Shown: positions 17,727 through 26,224 of the stretch, in pieces
Numbering within the stretch: the stretch's first letter is position 1
Layout: every line of letters starts with the position of its first letter
Assembly (NCBI GenBank): GCA_017626895.1
Contig: JAGAHV010000006.1
Coordinates: 1 to 64,000, forward strand
Reading direction: 5' to 3'
From: Ventricola sp017626895
GTDB taxonomy: Bacteria > Bacillota > Clostridia > Christensenellales > Aristaeellaceae
DNA: 64,000 bases
Made by a program: the position numbers and the translations under genes
The notes under the pieces: generated by a model
What the model saw: only the letters and a program-made list of their open reading frames with translations
Database searches by the model: none
Told to the model about the DNA's origin: nothing

Positions 17727-17850
17727 TTTAAAATTACAAAAGATGTCAATATCCAAAAAGTGAAATGCTTTTGAACGTTCAAAAGGGATTTTCCATTGCT
17801 TTGGAACGCACTGTTGGAGACTGCGCAGAACCTGTCTTCAGGGGCAGAAT

Positions 17851-17886
17851 AAAGCCCGTTTCTGATGCCAAACAGAAACGGGCTTT
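17851..17886 (-). terminator. Terminator of the GH2 gene
   Basis: A perfect 14-bp stem AAAGCCCGTTTCTG (17851-17864) pairs with CAGAAACGGGCTTT (17873-17886), just after the GH2 stop codon. On the minus strand it is followed by ATTCT, a weak T-run. Confidence 0.7.
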
Positions 17887-17889
17887 GAT

Positions 17890-19644
17890 TCAATGTTCAG
17901 GAATGGATTTTCCCTCCATCAGATGCCAGCGCTTGCGGAAATAGTGAGCGGCCATCTTTGGACGGCGGTCACGGGTGAACAGACCTTTTCGGTTTCCACC
18001 GACACGCATGGGCCCTTGGCAGGTGCTGAAGTCGGCATAGTTCCAGGGCATTTCCCCGACAATGAAGGGACGTTCGTCCAGGCAGGCATTGATTGTCTCG
18101 TAATAGGCAACCTGGAATTCCTCGGAAAACATGTCGGGTGCGGCGGAGTGGAGCCCGGCAATGGTGTCGGCACCGTATTCGGAGAGCACGATGGGCTTTC
18201 CCTTGTCGGCCCACCAGTCCAGTTCCATCCGGAAGGCGTACCGGGCGGTTTCAAGATCGCCGGAAAGGTTGTACCAGCCGTAGTACCGGTTGATGAACAC
18301 GATGTCCATGGCCGGAATGATCCGGTCTTTTTCGTAGATGTTCTGGCAGCCTACCAGGGTGACGGGGCGATTCTGGGGATCCGTTTCGTGAGCCAGCTGA
18401 TAAAGCGGCCACCAGTAATCATAGGCCTTGTCCGGCATGGCATCTGTGCTGGGCTCGTTTCCCAGGCTCCAGACGACGACGGAGGGATGGTTCTTGTCCC
18501 GGCGGATGAGTGCCTTGAGGACCTCGGCGTGGTAGGGGGCCAGATCCCAGCCGTAATGTTCATCCGCCCACATGCCCACTGCCGGTGTTTCGTCGACGAT
18601 GACGATGCCCTCCCGGTCGCACAGGTTGTACATCTCCTCGGCATAGGGGTAGTGGCTGGTCCGGAAACAGTTGGCACCGAGCCAGTGATAAAGGTTGATG
18701 TCCGTCATATTGAGACACTGGTCAAGGCCGCGGCCATGGAACGGGCTGTCCTCGTGCTTGCAGGGACCGTGGAAGTGGAAAGGTTTCCCGTTGATCAGGA
18801 ACTGGGTGCCATCAATGCGGACCTCGCGGATGCCAAAGGACTGGTTATAGACATCCCCACCGAAATGGATGCGGGCAGTGTACAGGTAGGGAGTGCCCGG
18901 CCAGGGCTCCCAGAGGTGTGGCTGACTGATCTGGAAATGGCCCTCAGCTCCGGAGGCGGAGGCGACTTTTTGTCCGTCGGCATCAAACACGTCAATGGTA
19001 ATGTCTCCGGAGCCGACGGTTTCGACACAATAGCGGATGTCACCGGAGAGGGCGGGGAGGATGGTGACATCTTCAATGTAGGAAAGCGGGGTTGAACACA
19101 GGCGGACCGGGCGGTTGATGCCGGCATAGTTGAAAAAGTCGAACGCCGGCAGGTTGATGCCCTTTTCCTGCTGGCGGCGCTTTCCGGCCTCGACGGCCGT
19201 GATGCCGGGATTGTCGGAACCGAAGAAGGCGGTGCCGCCCTCCGTGCCAATGGGCAGGGTGCTGTGGTTGATGCGGTTATCTACCTCGACCTCCAGCAGC
19301 ACTTCGCTGCCGGGTTCGGCCAGACCATTCAGATCGACTTCAAAAGGAAGGAATCCGCCGCGATGGGCCGCGGCCTCCTGTCCGTTGATGAAAATCCGCG
19401 CACTGTGGGTGACGGCGTCAAAACGGAGAAAGATGCGCTGCCCTTTCAGGAGAGCGGGAATGGTAAAACGCGTACGGTACCAGGCGAGACCAGCGTGATT
19501 GCGGAATTCCGGATCCGGGCTCTGGTCGTTGTAGGAAGCGGGGACGGCGATATTCTGCCAGGCCTGGTCCTGACTCAGCCGGAATGACCAGATGCCGGAA
19601 AGATCCAGAATGGTGCGGACGGAATTTGACTGGGGATAAAGCAT
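17890..19644 (-). CDS. uidA: Beta-glucuronidase, GH2 family
   Basis: Releases beta-D-glucuronic acid from glucuronides. The 584-residue protein has the GH2 plan: jelly-roll N-domain, immunoglobulin-like domain, TIM barrel. The acid/base Glu is in VVWSLGNEPST and the nucleophile Glu in VLSEYGADTIAGLHS. The N-x-K pair that recognises the uronate carboxylate is present in GGNRKGLFTRDRRPK, which favours beta-glucuronidase over beta-galactosidase. There is no signal peptide. The start at 19644 has AAGGAGG; an extension to 19710 is open but unlikely. It lies downstream of the LacI gene on the same strand, with a hairpin between them. Confidence 0.88.
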   Translation of the reverse strand: MLYPQSNSVRTILDLSGIWSFRLSQDQAWQNIAVPASYNDQSPDPEFRNHAGLAWYRTRFTIPALLKGQRIFLRFDAVTHSARIFINGQEAAAHRGGFLPFEVDLNGLAEPGSEVLLEVEVDNRINHSTLPIGTEGGTAFFGSDNPGITAVEAGKRRQQEKGINLPAFDFFNYAGINRPVRLCSTPLSYIEDVTILPALSGDIRYCVETVGSGDITIDVFDADGQKVASASGAEGHFQISQPHLWEPWPGTPYLYTARIHFGGDVYNQSFGIREVRIDGTQFLINGKPFHFHGPCKHEDSPFHGRGLDQCLNMTDINLYHWLGANCFRTSHYPYAEEMYNLCDREGIVIVDETPAVGMWADEHYGWDLAPYHAEVLKALIRRDKNHPSVVVWSLGNEPSTDAMPDKAYDYWWPLYQLAHETDPQNRPVTLVGCQNIYEKDRIIPAMDIVFINRYYGWYNLSGDLETARYAFRMELDWWADKGKPIVLSEYGADTIAGLHSAAPDMFSEEFQVAYYETINACLDERPFIVGEMPWNYADFSTCQGPMRVGGNRKGLFTRDRRPKMAAHYFRKRWHLMEGKSIPEH

Positions 19645-19665
19645 AGGAACCTCCTTAAAATGAAG

Positions 19666-19687
19666 AGCAGCAGCTTGGGCTGCTGCT
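19666..19687 (-). terminator. Attenuator-like hairpin between the lacI-type and GH2 genes
   Basis: AGCAGCAGC, loop TTGG, GCTGCTGCT is a perfect 9-bp stem in the 90-base gap between two co-directional genes. It is followed on the minus strand by CTTCATTTT, so it may reduce read-through or process the message. Confidence 0.45.
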
Positions 19688-19734
19688 GTTTGCGTACTGG
19701 AATGTGACAAACAATCGCAGGAAATCCCTGCGGT

Positions 19735-20775
19735 TCATTCAAAGTGCCGGACACCCAGATGTGCGCCGCAGCTTTCGCGGATGATCAGGGAACACTCGAC
19801 ATTATTATTGAAGGAAATCATGCGGTTTCCCTGAATGGCGGCAATGAGCTCCGCCATGGCGGTACAGCCGTGGGTGCGCGGATGCAGGTCGACGGTGGTC
19901 AGGGAAGGGGTAATGGAGGGAGCAAAGAAGGCATTGTCGCAGCCGACGATGGCGATGTCTTCCGGGATGCGGATGTGATGGCGGTGAAGCTGGGAAATGG
20001 CGCCCAGAGCCACCAGGTCGTTGACGGCGAAAATGGCGGTGGGATAATCCTTTGTTTCAAGGGAGCCGAGCAGCATGTTGATGGCCAGCTCACCGGCGGG
20101 AACCGTGCAGCCGGTCAGGGCGACATAGTCCTGACGTACGGCGCAGCCGTGCTGCTGAACCTCCTCATGATACGCGTTTTCGCGAATGTTGCTGAAACTG
20201 GCGGAACGATCCCCGCCGATGAAGGCGATACGACGATGCCCGAGCATGGTCAGGTGGGCCATGCTCTTGTGAACGCACTGGGAAGGATCGGAGGTCAGCG
20301 TACCGCATTCGAGCCCTTCAATGGGCGGCCCGATGGCCACCAGGGGCAGTGTCTGCTGAAGACGCCGCAGGCAGGTGCGCGTCTGTTCCTGTCGGGTCAG
20401 GCTCTCGACGGCAAATCCGGCCAGCAGGACACCGGCCGGCCGGTTGGCCAGCAGATCCTCTGTGATGCGCTCAATAGGGGTGGTGTCCGGGTAGCTGTAG
20501 AGCATGGGCAGATAACCGGCACGGACGGCCTCGGAGGAGGCACCGGTGCAGAGGGATGCGTAGTAGGGGTTTTGCTGCGAGGAGAGCACCATGGCGATGA
20601 CCCTGTTGTCCTGTTTCGCGGCGACAGATTTATAGCCAAGGGCGGAAATCGCCTCCTCGACTTTGGCCCTGGCACCGGCACTGGCACTCCCGCCCGAGAG
20701 AACCCTTGATACGGTGGCAATGCTGACGCCGGCGTGCTCGGCAACATCGTAGATGGTTGGCGATTTGTCGTTCAT
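19735..20775 (-). CDS. LacI-family transcriptional regulator
   Basis: 346 residues. The N-terminal helix-turn-helix is canonical (IYDVAEHAGVSIATVSRVLS) with a hinge helix before residue 60, and a periplasmic-binding-like sensor domain follows (IAMVLSSQQNPYYASLC, GHRRIAFIGG, NDLVALGA, VGCDN). The start at 20775 has AAAGGAGG. The open frame upstream to 21246 is non-coding promoter DNA. Divergent to the ABC importer and upstream of the GH2 gene, it most likely represses both in response to an imported glucuronide. Candidate operators are in the intergenic region. Confidence 0.9.
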   Translation of the reverse strand: MNDKSPTIYDVAEHAGVSIATVSRVLSGGSASAGARAKVEEAISALGYKSVAAKQDNRVIAMVLSSQQNPYYASLCTGASSEAVRAGYLPMLYSYPDTTPIERITEDLLANRPAGVLLAGFAVESLTRQEQTRTCLRRLQQTLPLVAIGPPIEGLECGTLTSDPSQCVHKSMAHLTMLGHRRIAFIGGDRSASFSNIRENAYHEEVQQHGCAVRQDYVALTGCTVPAGELAINMLLGSLETKDYPTAIFAVNDLVALGAISQLHRHHIRIPEDIAIVGCDNAFFAPSITPSLTTVDLHPRTHGCTAMAELIAAIQGNRMISFNNNVECSLIIRESCGAHLGVRHFE

Positions 20776-20874
20776 GGACTCGCCTCCTTTATTAGTGGAA
20801 GAAAGAAAATGCGGATATGCCGGCTGTACCGGCATCGTTTTTTGTATTCTAGCATACTTCCGGATGGAAGACAA

Positions 20875-20908
20875 TGTAAATTTACACACATAGAATTGTA
20901 AATTTACA
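20875..20908. promoter_or_regulatory. Twin 12-bp palindromic operators
   Basis: TGTAAATTTACA occurs twice, perfectly, at 20875-20886 and 20897-20908. The centres are 22 bp apart, about two helical turns on the same face. They lie upstream of the importer promoter and close to the LacI gene, so they are candidate sites for LacI autoregulation or for another dimeric regulator. They lack the central CG usual for LacI sites. Confidence 0.65.
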
Positions 20909-20938
20909 AAAAGCATCGAAAAAATTTTTGAAGTTATA

Positions 20939-20967
20939 TTGACAAGTATCCAGATGTGCAGTAGTAT
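20939..20967 (+). promoter_or_regulatory. Sigma-70 type promoter of the ABC importer
   Basis: TTGACA (20939-20944), 17-bp spacer, TAGTAT (20962-20967). It lies about 120 bases upstream of the solute-binding protein start, with operator-like sites on both sides. Confidence 0.75.
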
Positions 20968-21025
20968 ATTGTCAGATTTGAACATCTCAGGCGAAACGGC
21001 GAGGTGTAAGCGACCTGAAAGTTTC

Positions 21026-21048
21026 TGAAAGCGCTTACAAACCGGTTT
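21026..21048 (+). promoter_or_regulatory. cre-like/LacI-type operator and adjoining palindrome
   Basis: TGAAAGCGCTTACA (21026-21039) fits the CcpA cre consensus TGWAARCGYTWWCA at every position and has the central CG typical of LacI-family sites. It abuts AAACCGGTTT (21039-21048), a perfect palindrome also centred on CG. The location downstream of the -10 element fits repression by roadblock, either catabolite control or the local LacI protein. Confidence 0.65.
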
Positions 21049-21087
21049 CGCAGGGTGTTCGGACAGAAAATTACAGGAGGTTTTCTT

Positions 21088-22341
21088 ATGAAAAAGGCAA
21101 TCGCAATGCTTCTGGCGGCTGTGATGCTCCTCGCGCTGACGAGCTTCGCTTTCGCAGAGGAAAACAAGGTTCTGACCATTGTTGCATGGGATGCAAACAC
21201 CACCGGTTATCTGACCGCTCAGAAAGAGGCCTATGAAGCTTCTCATCCGGGCGTGACCATCGAGTACATTGATGTATCCTCTCAGGATTATGACACGAAG
21301 GTCGCGGCCATGCTGGCCGGCGGCGATACCAGCGATATCTACATGGTAAAGGATATCCCGGCGCTGCTCAACTGGTATGATGCAGGCTATACCCTCAACC
21401 TGAACGACTACATGAAGAAAGCTAACTATGATGTTTCCGGCTTTGTCGGCATGGAAACCAACTACGCCATGAACGGCGAACAGATCGCTCTGCCGTTCCG
21501 TTCTGACTTTGAAATCCTGTTCTACAACAAGGATCTCTTTGATGCAGCCGGCGTTCCTTATCCGACCAACGACATGAGCTGGGAAGAGTACAAGGAGAAG
21601 GCCCTGAAGGTTGCGGATCCTTCAAAGGAAATCTACGGAACGCATTATCACACCTGGCTCTCCACGGCGGTTAACTACACCGTGGCGGACGGCGTGAACA
21701 CCCTGATCGACGGCGAATACAGCGATCTGGCTTACTTCTATCATATTATCCAGGATCTGGAGGATGCCGGTGCCTGCATGCCTTACAGCGAGATCAGCGC
21801 GGCTGGTCTGCACTACTCCGGTGCTTTCGGCAACGGCAACATCGCCATGATGCCTATGGGCTACTGGTATGTGGCTACCCTGATCAACAACATCAAGGAC
21901 GGCACGTACAATGTGAAGAACTGGGGCCTCGCTTCCATGCCGACCAAGGAGGACGTCAAGGCTGGTTCTACCTTCGGCAACCTGACCGGCGTGATGATCA
22001 ACAAGGCAAGCGCCAATCAGGATCTGGCCTGGGATTATGTCGCATGGCTGTGCGGCGAGGAAGGTGCGAAAGTGACCGCTGGTGCCGGCAACCGTCCTGC
22101 ATGGGTTTCTGAGGGTGTTGCGGATGTCATGTCCTCCATCGACGGATTCCCGACCGACGAGGGCTCCAAGGCTGCTCTGCTTCCGACCTATGTGGCCATC
22201 GAGATCCCCGGAACCGCTCTCTCTTCCCAGATCTCCTCTATCCTCGGTGAGGAGCACTCCGCGATCATGACCCGTGAGATCACGATCGAGGAAGGCATTG
22301 AGAACATGAACGAGCGTGTTCAGGAGCTCCTTGAGAAATAA
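21088..22341 (+). CDS. ABC transporter sugar-binding protein (family 1)
   Basis: Extracellular solute-binding protein of a CUT1-type sugar importer, 417 residues. It has a classical signal peptide (MKKAIAMLLAA..ALTSFAFA, cleavage before EENK) with no lipobox cysteine. The mature part starts LTIVAWDANTTG and contains the family features GGDTSDIYMV and PFRSDFEILFYNKDLFD. AGGAGG sets the start. It is first in the operon with two permeases, and an attenuator follows it. No ATPase gene is encoded here, so a shared MsmK/UgpC-type ATPase elsewhere is expected. The substrate is probably a uronic-acid oligosaccharide, from context. Confidence 0.9.
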   Translation: MKKAIAMLLAAVMLLALTSFAFAEENKVLTIVAWDANTTGYLTAQKEAYEASHPGVTIEYIDVSSQDYDTKVAAMLAGGDTSDIYMVKDIPALLNWYDAGYTLNLNDYMKKANYDVSGFVGMETNYAMNGEQIALPFRSDFEILFYNKDLFDAAGVPYPTNDMSWEEYKEKALKVADPSKEIYGTHYHTWLSTAVNYTVADGVNTLIDGEYSDLAYFYHIIQDLEDAGACMPYSEISAAGLHYSGAFGNGNIAMMPMGYWYVATLINNIKDGTYNVKNWGLASMPTKEDVKAGSTFGNLTGVMINKASANQDLAWDYVAWLCGEEGAKVTAGAGNRPAWVSEGVADVMSSIDGFPTDEGSKAALLPTYVAIEIPGTALSSQISSILGEEHSAIMTREITIEEGIENMNERVQELLEK

Positions 22342-22362
22342 TTAAGTCCCGGTGAATTCCTG

Positions 22363-22398
22363 CGGGAAGTGCGAAATCTCGCACTTCCCGTTTTTTTT
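22363..22398 (+). terminator. Intrinsic terminator/attenuator between binding protein and permease
   Basis: CGGGAAGTGCGA, loop AATC, TCGCACTTCCCG is a 12-bp perfect stem followed by eight Ts. Placed inside the operon, it would let most transcripts stop after the binding protein and a minority read on into the permeases. Confidence 0.88.
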
Positions 22399-22415
22399 AA
22401 GTGAAAGGAGACCCC

Positions 22416-23396
22416 ATGAGTGAGCGAGTAAAAACGAGAAAGCACCAGATGAGCCGTCTTGAACGAAAGAATACCCTCATCGCGTACAGCTTTCTCGCAC
22501 CGAATTTCCTCGGATTTGCCATTTTCACCCTGATTCCGGTCATCCTGTCGGTGGTCATGTCATTCACCGAATGGAAAGGCGGTTCTCTGACCACCATGAA
22601 ATGGGTCGGCTGGAACAACTATGCCACCATCTTCAATACGGCGAAGGTGGGCAAACAGATGACGGAAAACGGCTTCCTGGCAGGCCTCAATTACTTCTTC
22701 AACAAAGTGGATCTGGGCATTTCACTGAAGAATACCATTTTCTTCACCGTGGTCACCGTGCCGCTCAGCCTGATCTGCGCCGTGCTGCTGGCACTGGTCC
22801 TCAACCATTCGGTGAAGGGTGCCGTCGGTTTCCGCGCGATTCTCTTTTTCCCGTACGTGGCATCCATGGTTGCCATCTGCGTCTGCTGGAACTTTATGCT
22901 GATGAAGAACGGCCCGGTGAACCAGATGCTGATGTTCTTCGGCAGCTCATTCAATAAGAGCTGGACGGCGGACAGCAACATGGCCATGTGGGCCATCGTG
23001 CTGGTCAGTGTATGGCGGAACATGGGCTATTACATGGTCATCTACCTGGCGGCCCTGCAGGGTGTGCCGAGGGAACTGTATGAGGCGGCAACAGTGGACG
23101 GAGCCAACAAGTGGCAGCAGTTCTTCAATGTAACGCTGCCGCAGCTGCGCCCGACCACGTTCTTTGCCTCCGTCATGCTGATTATCAGCTGCTTCAAGAT
23201 CTATGACACCGTGGCCATCATGACCAACGGCGGTCCGGGACGTGCCACGAAGATGCTGGTTCTGTATATCTATAATGAAGCGTTCACCAACTTCAACTAT
23301 GGTGTGGCCAGCGCCATCTCCATGATTCTCCTTGTCATTGTTCTGCTGGTCACGATCCTGCAGTTCAGCATGGAAAATCGCTACGCGAACAACTGA
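22416..23396 (+). CDS. ABC sugar transporter permease (first)
   Basis: 326 residues, CUT1 permease of the MalF/UgpA type. Six hydrophobic segments are seen, starting with IAYSFLAPNFLGFAIFTLIP near residue 27. The EAA loop for ATPase contact is visible as LYEAATVDGANKWQQFFNVTLP. The ATG at 22416 follows AAAGGAG; the upstream GTG at 22401 is part of the ribosome-site region. It works with the next permease and the binding protein before it. Confidence 0.9.
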   Translation: MSERVKTRKHQMSRLERKNTLIAYSFLAPNFLGFAIFTLIPVILSVVMSFTEWKGGSLTTMKWVGWNNYATIFNTAKVGKQMTENGFLAGLNYFFNKVDLGISLKNTIFFTVVTVPLSLICAVLLALVLNHSVKGAVGFRAILFFPYVASMVAICVCWNFMLMKNGPVNQMLMFFGSSFNKSWTADSNMAMWAIVLVSVWRNMGYYMVIYLAALQGVPRELYEAATVDGANKWQQFFNVTLPQLRPTTFFASVMLIISCFKIYDTVAIMTNGGPGRATKMLVLYIYNEAFTNFNYGVASAISMILLVIVLLVTILQFSMENRYANN

Positions 23397-23412
23397 GAGA
23401 GGAGGATGAAAA

Positions 23413-24267
23413 ATGAAAAAAGCTGCGAAAGTAGTCAATCCTGAGGATCGGATCACGCCGGGAAAGATTCTGCTCTACATCGTGCTGATTCTGGTGTCGG
23501 CGTTTACCCTGATTCCGTTTGTCTGGATGATTTCAGCCTCTCTCAAACTGGACCGCGAAGTGTTTACCTTCCCGATGAAGTGGATTCCGGAAACCCCGCA
23601 CTGGGAGAACTATTCGGTGATCTGGACCAAGGTGCCGATGCTGACGTACTTTAAGAATACGGCCATCATCGCCATTTGCGTCACGTTTATTCAGACCCTG
23701 ACCTCCTCCTTTGCGGCGTATGCCTTTGCAAAGCTGAATTTCAAGGGCCGGAATGTGCTGTTCCTGTGCTATATCGGAACGATTGCGGTGCCGTGGCAGG
23801 CATACATGCTGCCTCAGTTTATTCTGATGCGTTCCATGGGTCTTTACGACAAACTCCAGGCCATCATGGTCCTGCAGGCATTCTCCGCCTTTGGTGTTTT
23901 CCTGATGCGGCAGTTCTATCAGAATGTCCCGTCGGATCTGTGTGAGGCGGCCCGAATTGACGGACTCAGTGAGTACGGCATCTGGGCCAGAATCATGCTG
24001 CCGCTCTCAACGGCGGCCATTGCGACCCTGGTCATTTTCACCTTCGTGGGTACATGGAATGACTACATGGGACCCATGATTTACCTGACCCGTGAGGAAA
24101 ACAAGACCATTCAGGTTGGTCTCCGCCGTTTCATTCAGGAAAACTCCACGGATTACCACCTGATCATGGCAGCCTCCGTTGTTTCACTGATACCGGTTAC
24201 CGTTGTATTCCTGTTCCTGCAGCGCTACTTCATTGAAGGCATTGCGACAAGCGGACTGAAGGGATAA
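23413..24267 (+). CDS. ABC sugar transporter permease (second)
   Basis: 284 residues, MalG/UgpE-type permease with six membrane segments. The N-terminal region carries ILVSAFTLIPFVWMISASLK, and the EAA loop is LCEAARIDGLSEYGIWARIMLP. The protein ends in SGLKG, a common ending in this family. GAGGAGG precedes ATG by a few bases. It is the last transporter gene; the enzyme genes follow after a weaker hairpin. Confidence 0.9.
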   Translation: MKKAAKVVNPEDRITPGKILLYIVLILVSAFTLIPFVWMISASLKLDREVFTFPMKWIPETPHWENYSVIWTKVPMLTYFKNTAIIAICVTFIQTLTSSFAAYAFAKLNFKGRNVLFLCYIGTIAVPWQAYMLPQFILMRSMGLYDKLQAIMVLQAFSAFGVFLMRQFYQNVPSDLCEAARIDGLSEYGIWARIMLPLSTAAIATLVIFTFVGTWNDYMGPMIYLTREENKTIQVGLRRFIQENSTDYHLIMAASVVSLIPVTVVFLFLQRYFIEGIATSGLKG

Positions 24268-24274
24268 ATTGTCG

Positions 24275-24328
24275 GGAGGCATGCTCAGGGTCCGCCCGCC
24301 GGACTTGGGCATGTCTCCTTTTGTTTTT
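24275..24328 (+). terminator. Imperfect terminator hairpin after the permease genes
   Basis: GGAGGCATGCTCAGGGTCCG pairs imperfectly with CGGACTTGGGCATGTCTCC and is followed by TTTTGTTTTT. It may partly separate transporter and enzyme transcription. Confidence 0.6.
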
Positions 24329-24412
24329 GAGCGGATGTTTGTTAAATATGGGCACCAGAAATGTCGCGGTGCTGAAAGACCAGGCTATGGCTCATAGAGG
24401 AGAATGCAAAAA

Positions 24413-26224
24413 ATGATTGCGGAAGCGTACGCAAAGGCTGTAAAGACAGCGAAAGTTCACGGGGGATGGACGTTCTTCCCGGTCTTCGGGGATCCGGCGT
24501 GGCAGAACCTTTCAGCGAATGACCGCGGGCAGATTCAGGCTTTATGGGAATCGTTTCGTGGGCAGCCGTATCCCATGCGAACCCTGACCGGTTTTATGGA
24601 TTTTGTGCGGACCGGAAGCAGGAAAAGTGATGAGAATCCCTATTTCTTCCGACGCCGGAAACTGTGCACGGCCGTGCTTGCCTGCCTGAATGGGGAAAAG
24701 CGGGCCATGGATAATGTACTGGATGGCATCTGGTGCATTTGTGAGGAAAGTACCTGGGTGATCAGCGCCCATAATGTCAATCCTATTCCGGGGGCGCCGT
24801 CACCCAAGGACAAACCGATTCCGGATATGGAGGAACCGTACATCGATCTGTTCGCGGCCCAGACCGGAATGATTCTCGCGCTTAGTTCTAATTTACTGGC
24901 AGAGCCGCTGGATGCCGTGACGCCGCTTCTTCGCAAACGCATTCACGCGGAACTGGAGCGCCGGATCATCCGGCCGTTCCTGGAGCACGATGAATTCTGG
25001 TGGATGGGAATTTGCCGTCAGGACCTGTGCAACTGGACGCCGTGGATCCTGTCAAATATCCTGATGACAGCCTGCATTGAGGTGACGGAGGAAGAACGGC
25101 TGACCGTCATTCTTGAACGGGCTGCCCGGATGTTGGACCGCTGGCTGGCGGTTGTTCCGGAGGATGGGGGCTGTGATGAGGGCGTCGGGTACTGGAACAT
25201 GGCTGGCGGTGCGCTGCTTGACTGTCTTGAACTGTATGAGACGGTGACAGAGGGGGGCATGCAGCTGTGGGATGAACCCAAAATCCGGAATATCCTTTCC
25301 TTCCCGAAAAAGATGGAAATCGGGGATGGCTGGTTCATCAATTTCGCGGACTGTGATGCCCGGCCGGTTCTCTCCGGTGAACGGATTGAAACGGCCGGTG
25401 AACGGCTCGGCGATGAGGAACTGCGGACACTGGGCCTGCGGATCCGCAATCAGGCCGGGGATGATCTGGCGGATGTGCCGCATTTTTCACGAGTTTTCCG
25501 CCGTCTGTTCCATCCCCGTCATCTGCCTGCCGCGGCATGCGAAAAAACGGATGTTTTTTTGCCGGACCTGGAGGTTCGCGCAGTGCGCCGGGCGGGCGTG
25601 ACGCTGGCGGTCAAGGGCGGCAGCAACGGGGAAAGCCATAACCACAATGATGTCGGATCCTTTATTCTGTTCAGGGACGGGAAGCCGCTGATTGTGGACG
25701 CGGGCAATATGACCTATACGGCCAAGACCTTCTCAGGTGAACGGTACACACTGTGGAATGTGCGTTCCCTGTACCACAATGTGCCGGTTATCTGCGGCTG
25801 TGAACAGCTGCCCGGCGCGGAGTATCGGGCGGAACGCGTGCAGGAACTGCCGGGGGGACTTTCCCTGGGGCTTGAAAAGGCGTATGGCAGTGAGGCCAAT
25901 TTGCGTACCTATGACCGCTGCTGCGAACTGGGGGATGACGGGCATCTGTCCGTTCGGGACAGAATCGTCCTCAGGCAACCGGGGCAGGTTCAGTGGGTGT
26001 TCATGCTGAGAGAAAAGCCGGTGATCCGGAAGGGCCGGATTGAGACAGAATCCATGGTGCTGCGATTCCCGGAAAAGCTGACTGCCGCGGCGGAGGAGAT
26101 TCCGGTGACAGATGCCCGAATGGCAAGCAGTTTTCCGGGCAGTCTTTACCGGGTGCTGCTCTCGGCGGAGGGAACGGAACTGGATGTGACCTTTACAGTG
26201 GGGAGGAATGGGACGGATGAATAA
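24413..26224 (+). CDS. Heparinase II/III-family polysaccharide lyase-like protein
   Basis: 603 residues with an alpha/alpha-toroid N-terminal half and a beta-sandwich C-terminal half. The diagnostic segment GGSNGESHNHNDVGSFILF, then SGERYTLWNVRSLYHNVPVI, supplies the His, Asn and Tyr used by this family to cleave uronic-acid glycosidic bonds by beta-elimination. There is no signal peptide, so it would act on imported oligosaccharides in the cytoplasm. AGGAG ten bases before 24413 favours that ATG over 24404. It overlaps the next gene by eight bases, indicating coupled translation. Confidence 0.85.
   Translation: MIAEAYAKAVKTAKVHGGWTFFPVFGDPAWQNLSANDRGQIQALWESFRGQPYPMRTLTGFMDFVRTGSRKSDENPYFFRRRKLCTAVLACLNGEKRAMDNVLDGIWCICEESTWVISAHNVNPIPGAPSPKDKPIPDMEEPYIDLFAAQTGMILALSSNLLAEPLDAVTPLLRKRIHAELERRIIRPFLEHDEFWWMGICRQDLCNWTPWILSNILMTACIEVTEEERLTVILERAARMLDRWLAVVPEDGGCDEGVGYWNMAGGALLDCLELYETVTEGGMQLWDEPKIRNILSFPKKMEIGDGWFINFADCDARPVLSGERIETAGERLGDEELRTLGLRIRNQAGDDLADVPHFSRVFRRLFHPRHLPAAACEKTDVFLPDLEVRAVRRAGVTLAVKGGSNGESHNHNDVGSFILFRDGKPLIVDAGNMTYTAKTFSGERYTLWNVRSLYHNVPVICGCEQLPGAEYRAERVQELPGGLSLGLEKAYGSEANLRTYDRCCELGDDGHLSVRDRIVLRQPGQVQWVFMLREKPVIRKGRIETESMVLRFPEKLTAAAEEIPVTDARMASSFPGSLYRVLLSAEGTELDVTFTVGRNGTDE

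Larger units (their letters stand above)
17415..17889. other. Non-coding region upstream of the ATPase gene and downstream of the GH2 gene
   Basis: It holds a copy of the recurring element ATTTGACAAACTGCCGC (17477-17493), the 15-bp tandem repeat array at 17644-17726, a perfect 18-bp palindrome CTTTTGAACGTTCAAAAG (17768-17785) and the GH2 terminator. Short open frames here have no protein-like composition. Confidence 0.6.

Noticed and set aside
17893..19095. A 400-codon plus-strand frame opposite the GH2 gene
   Set aside because: The GH2 active-site motifs on the minus strand are unambiguous.
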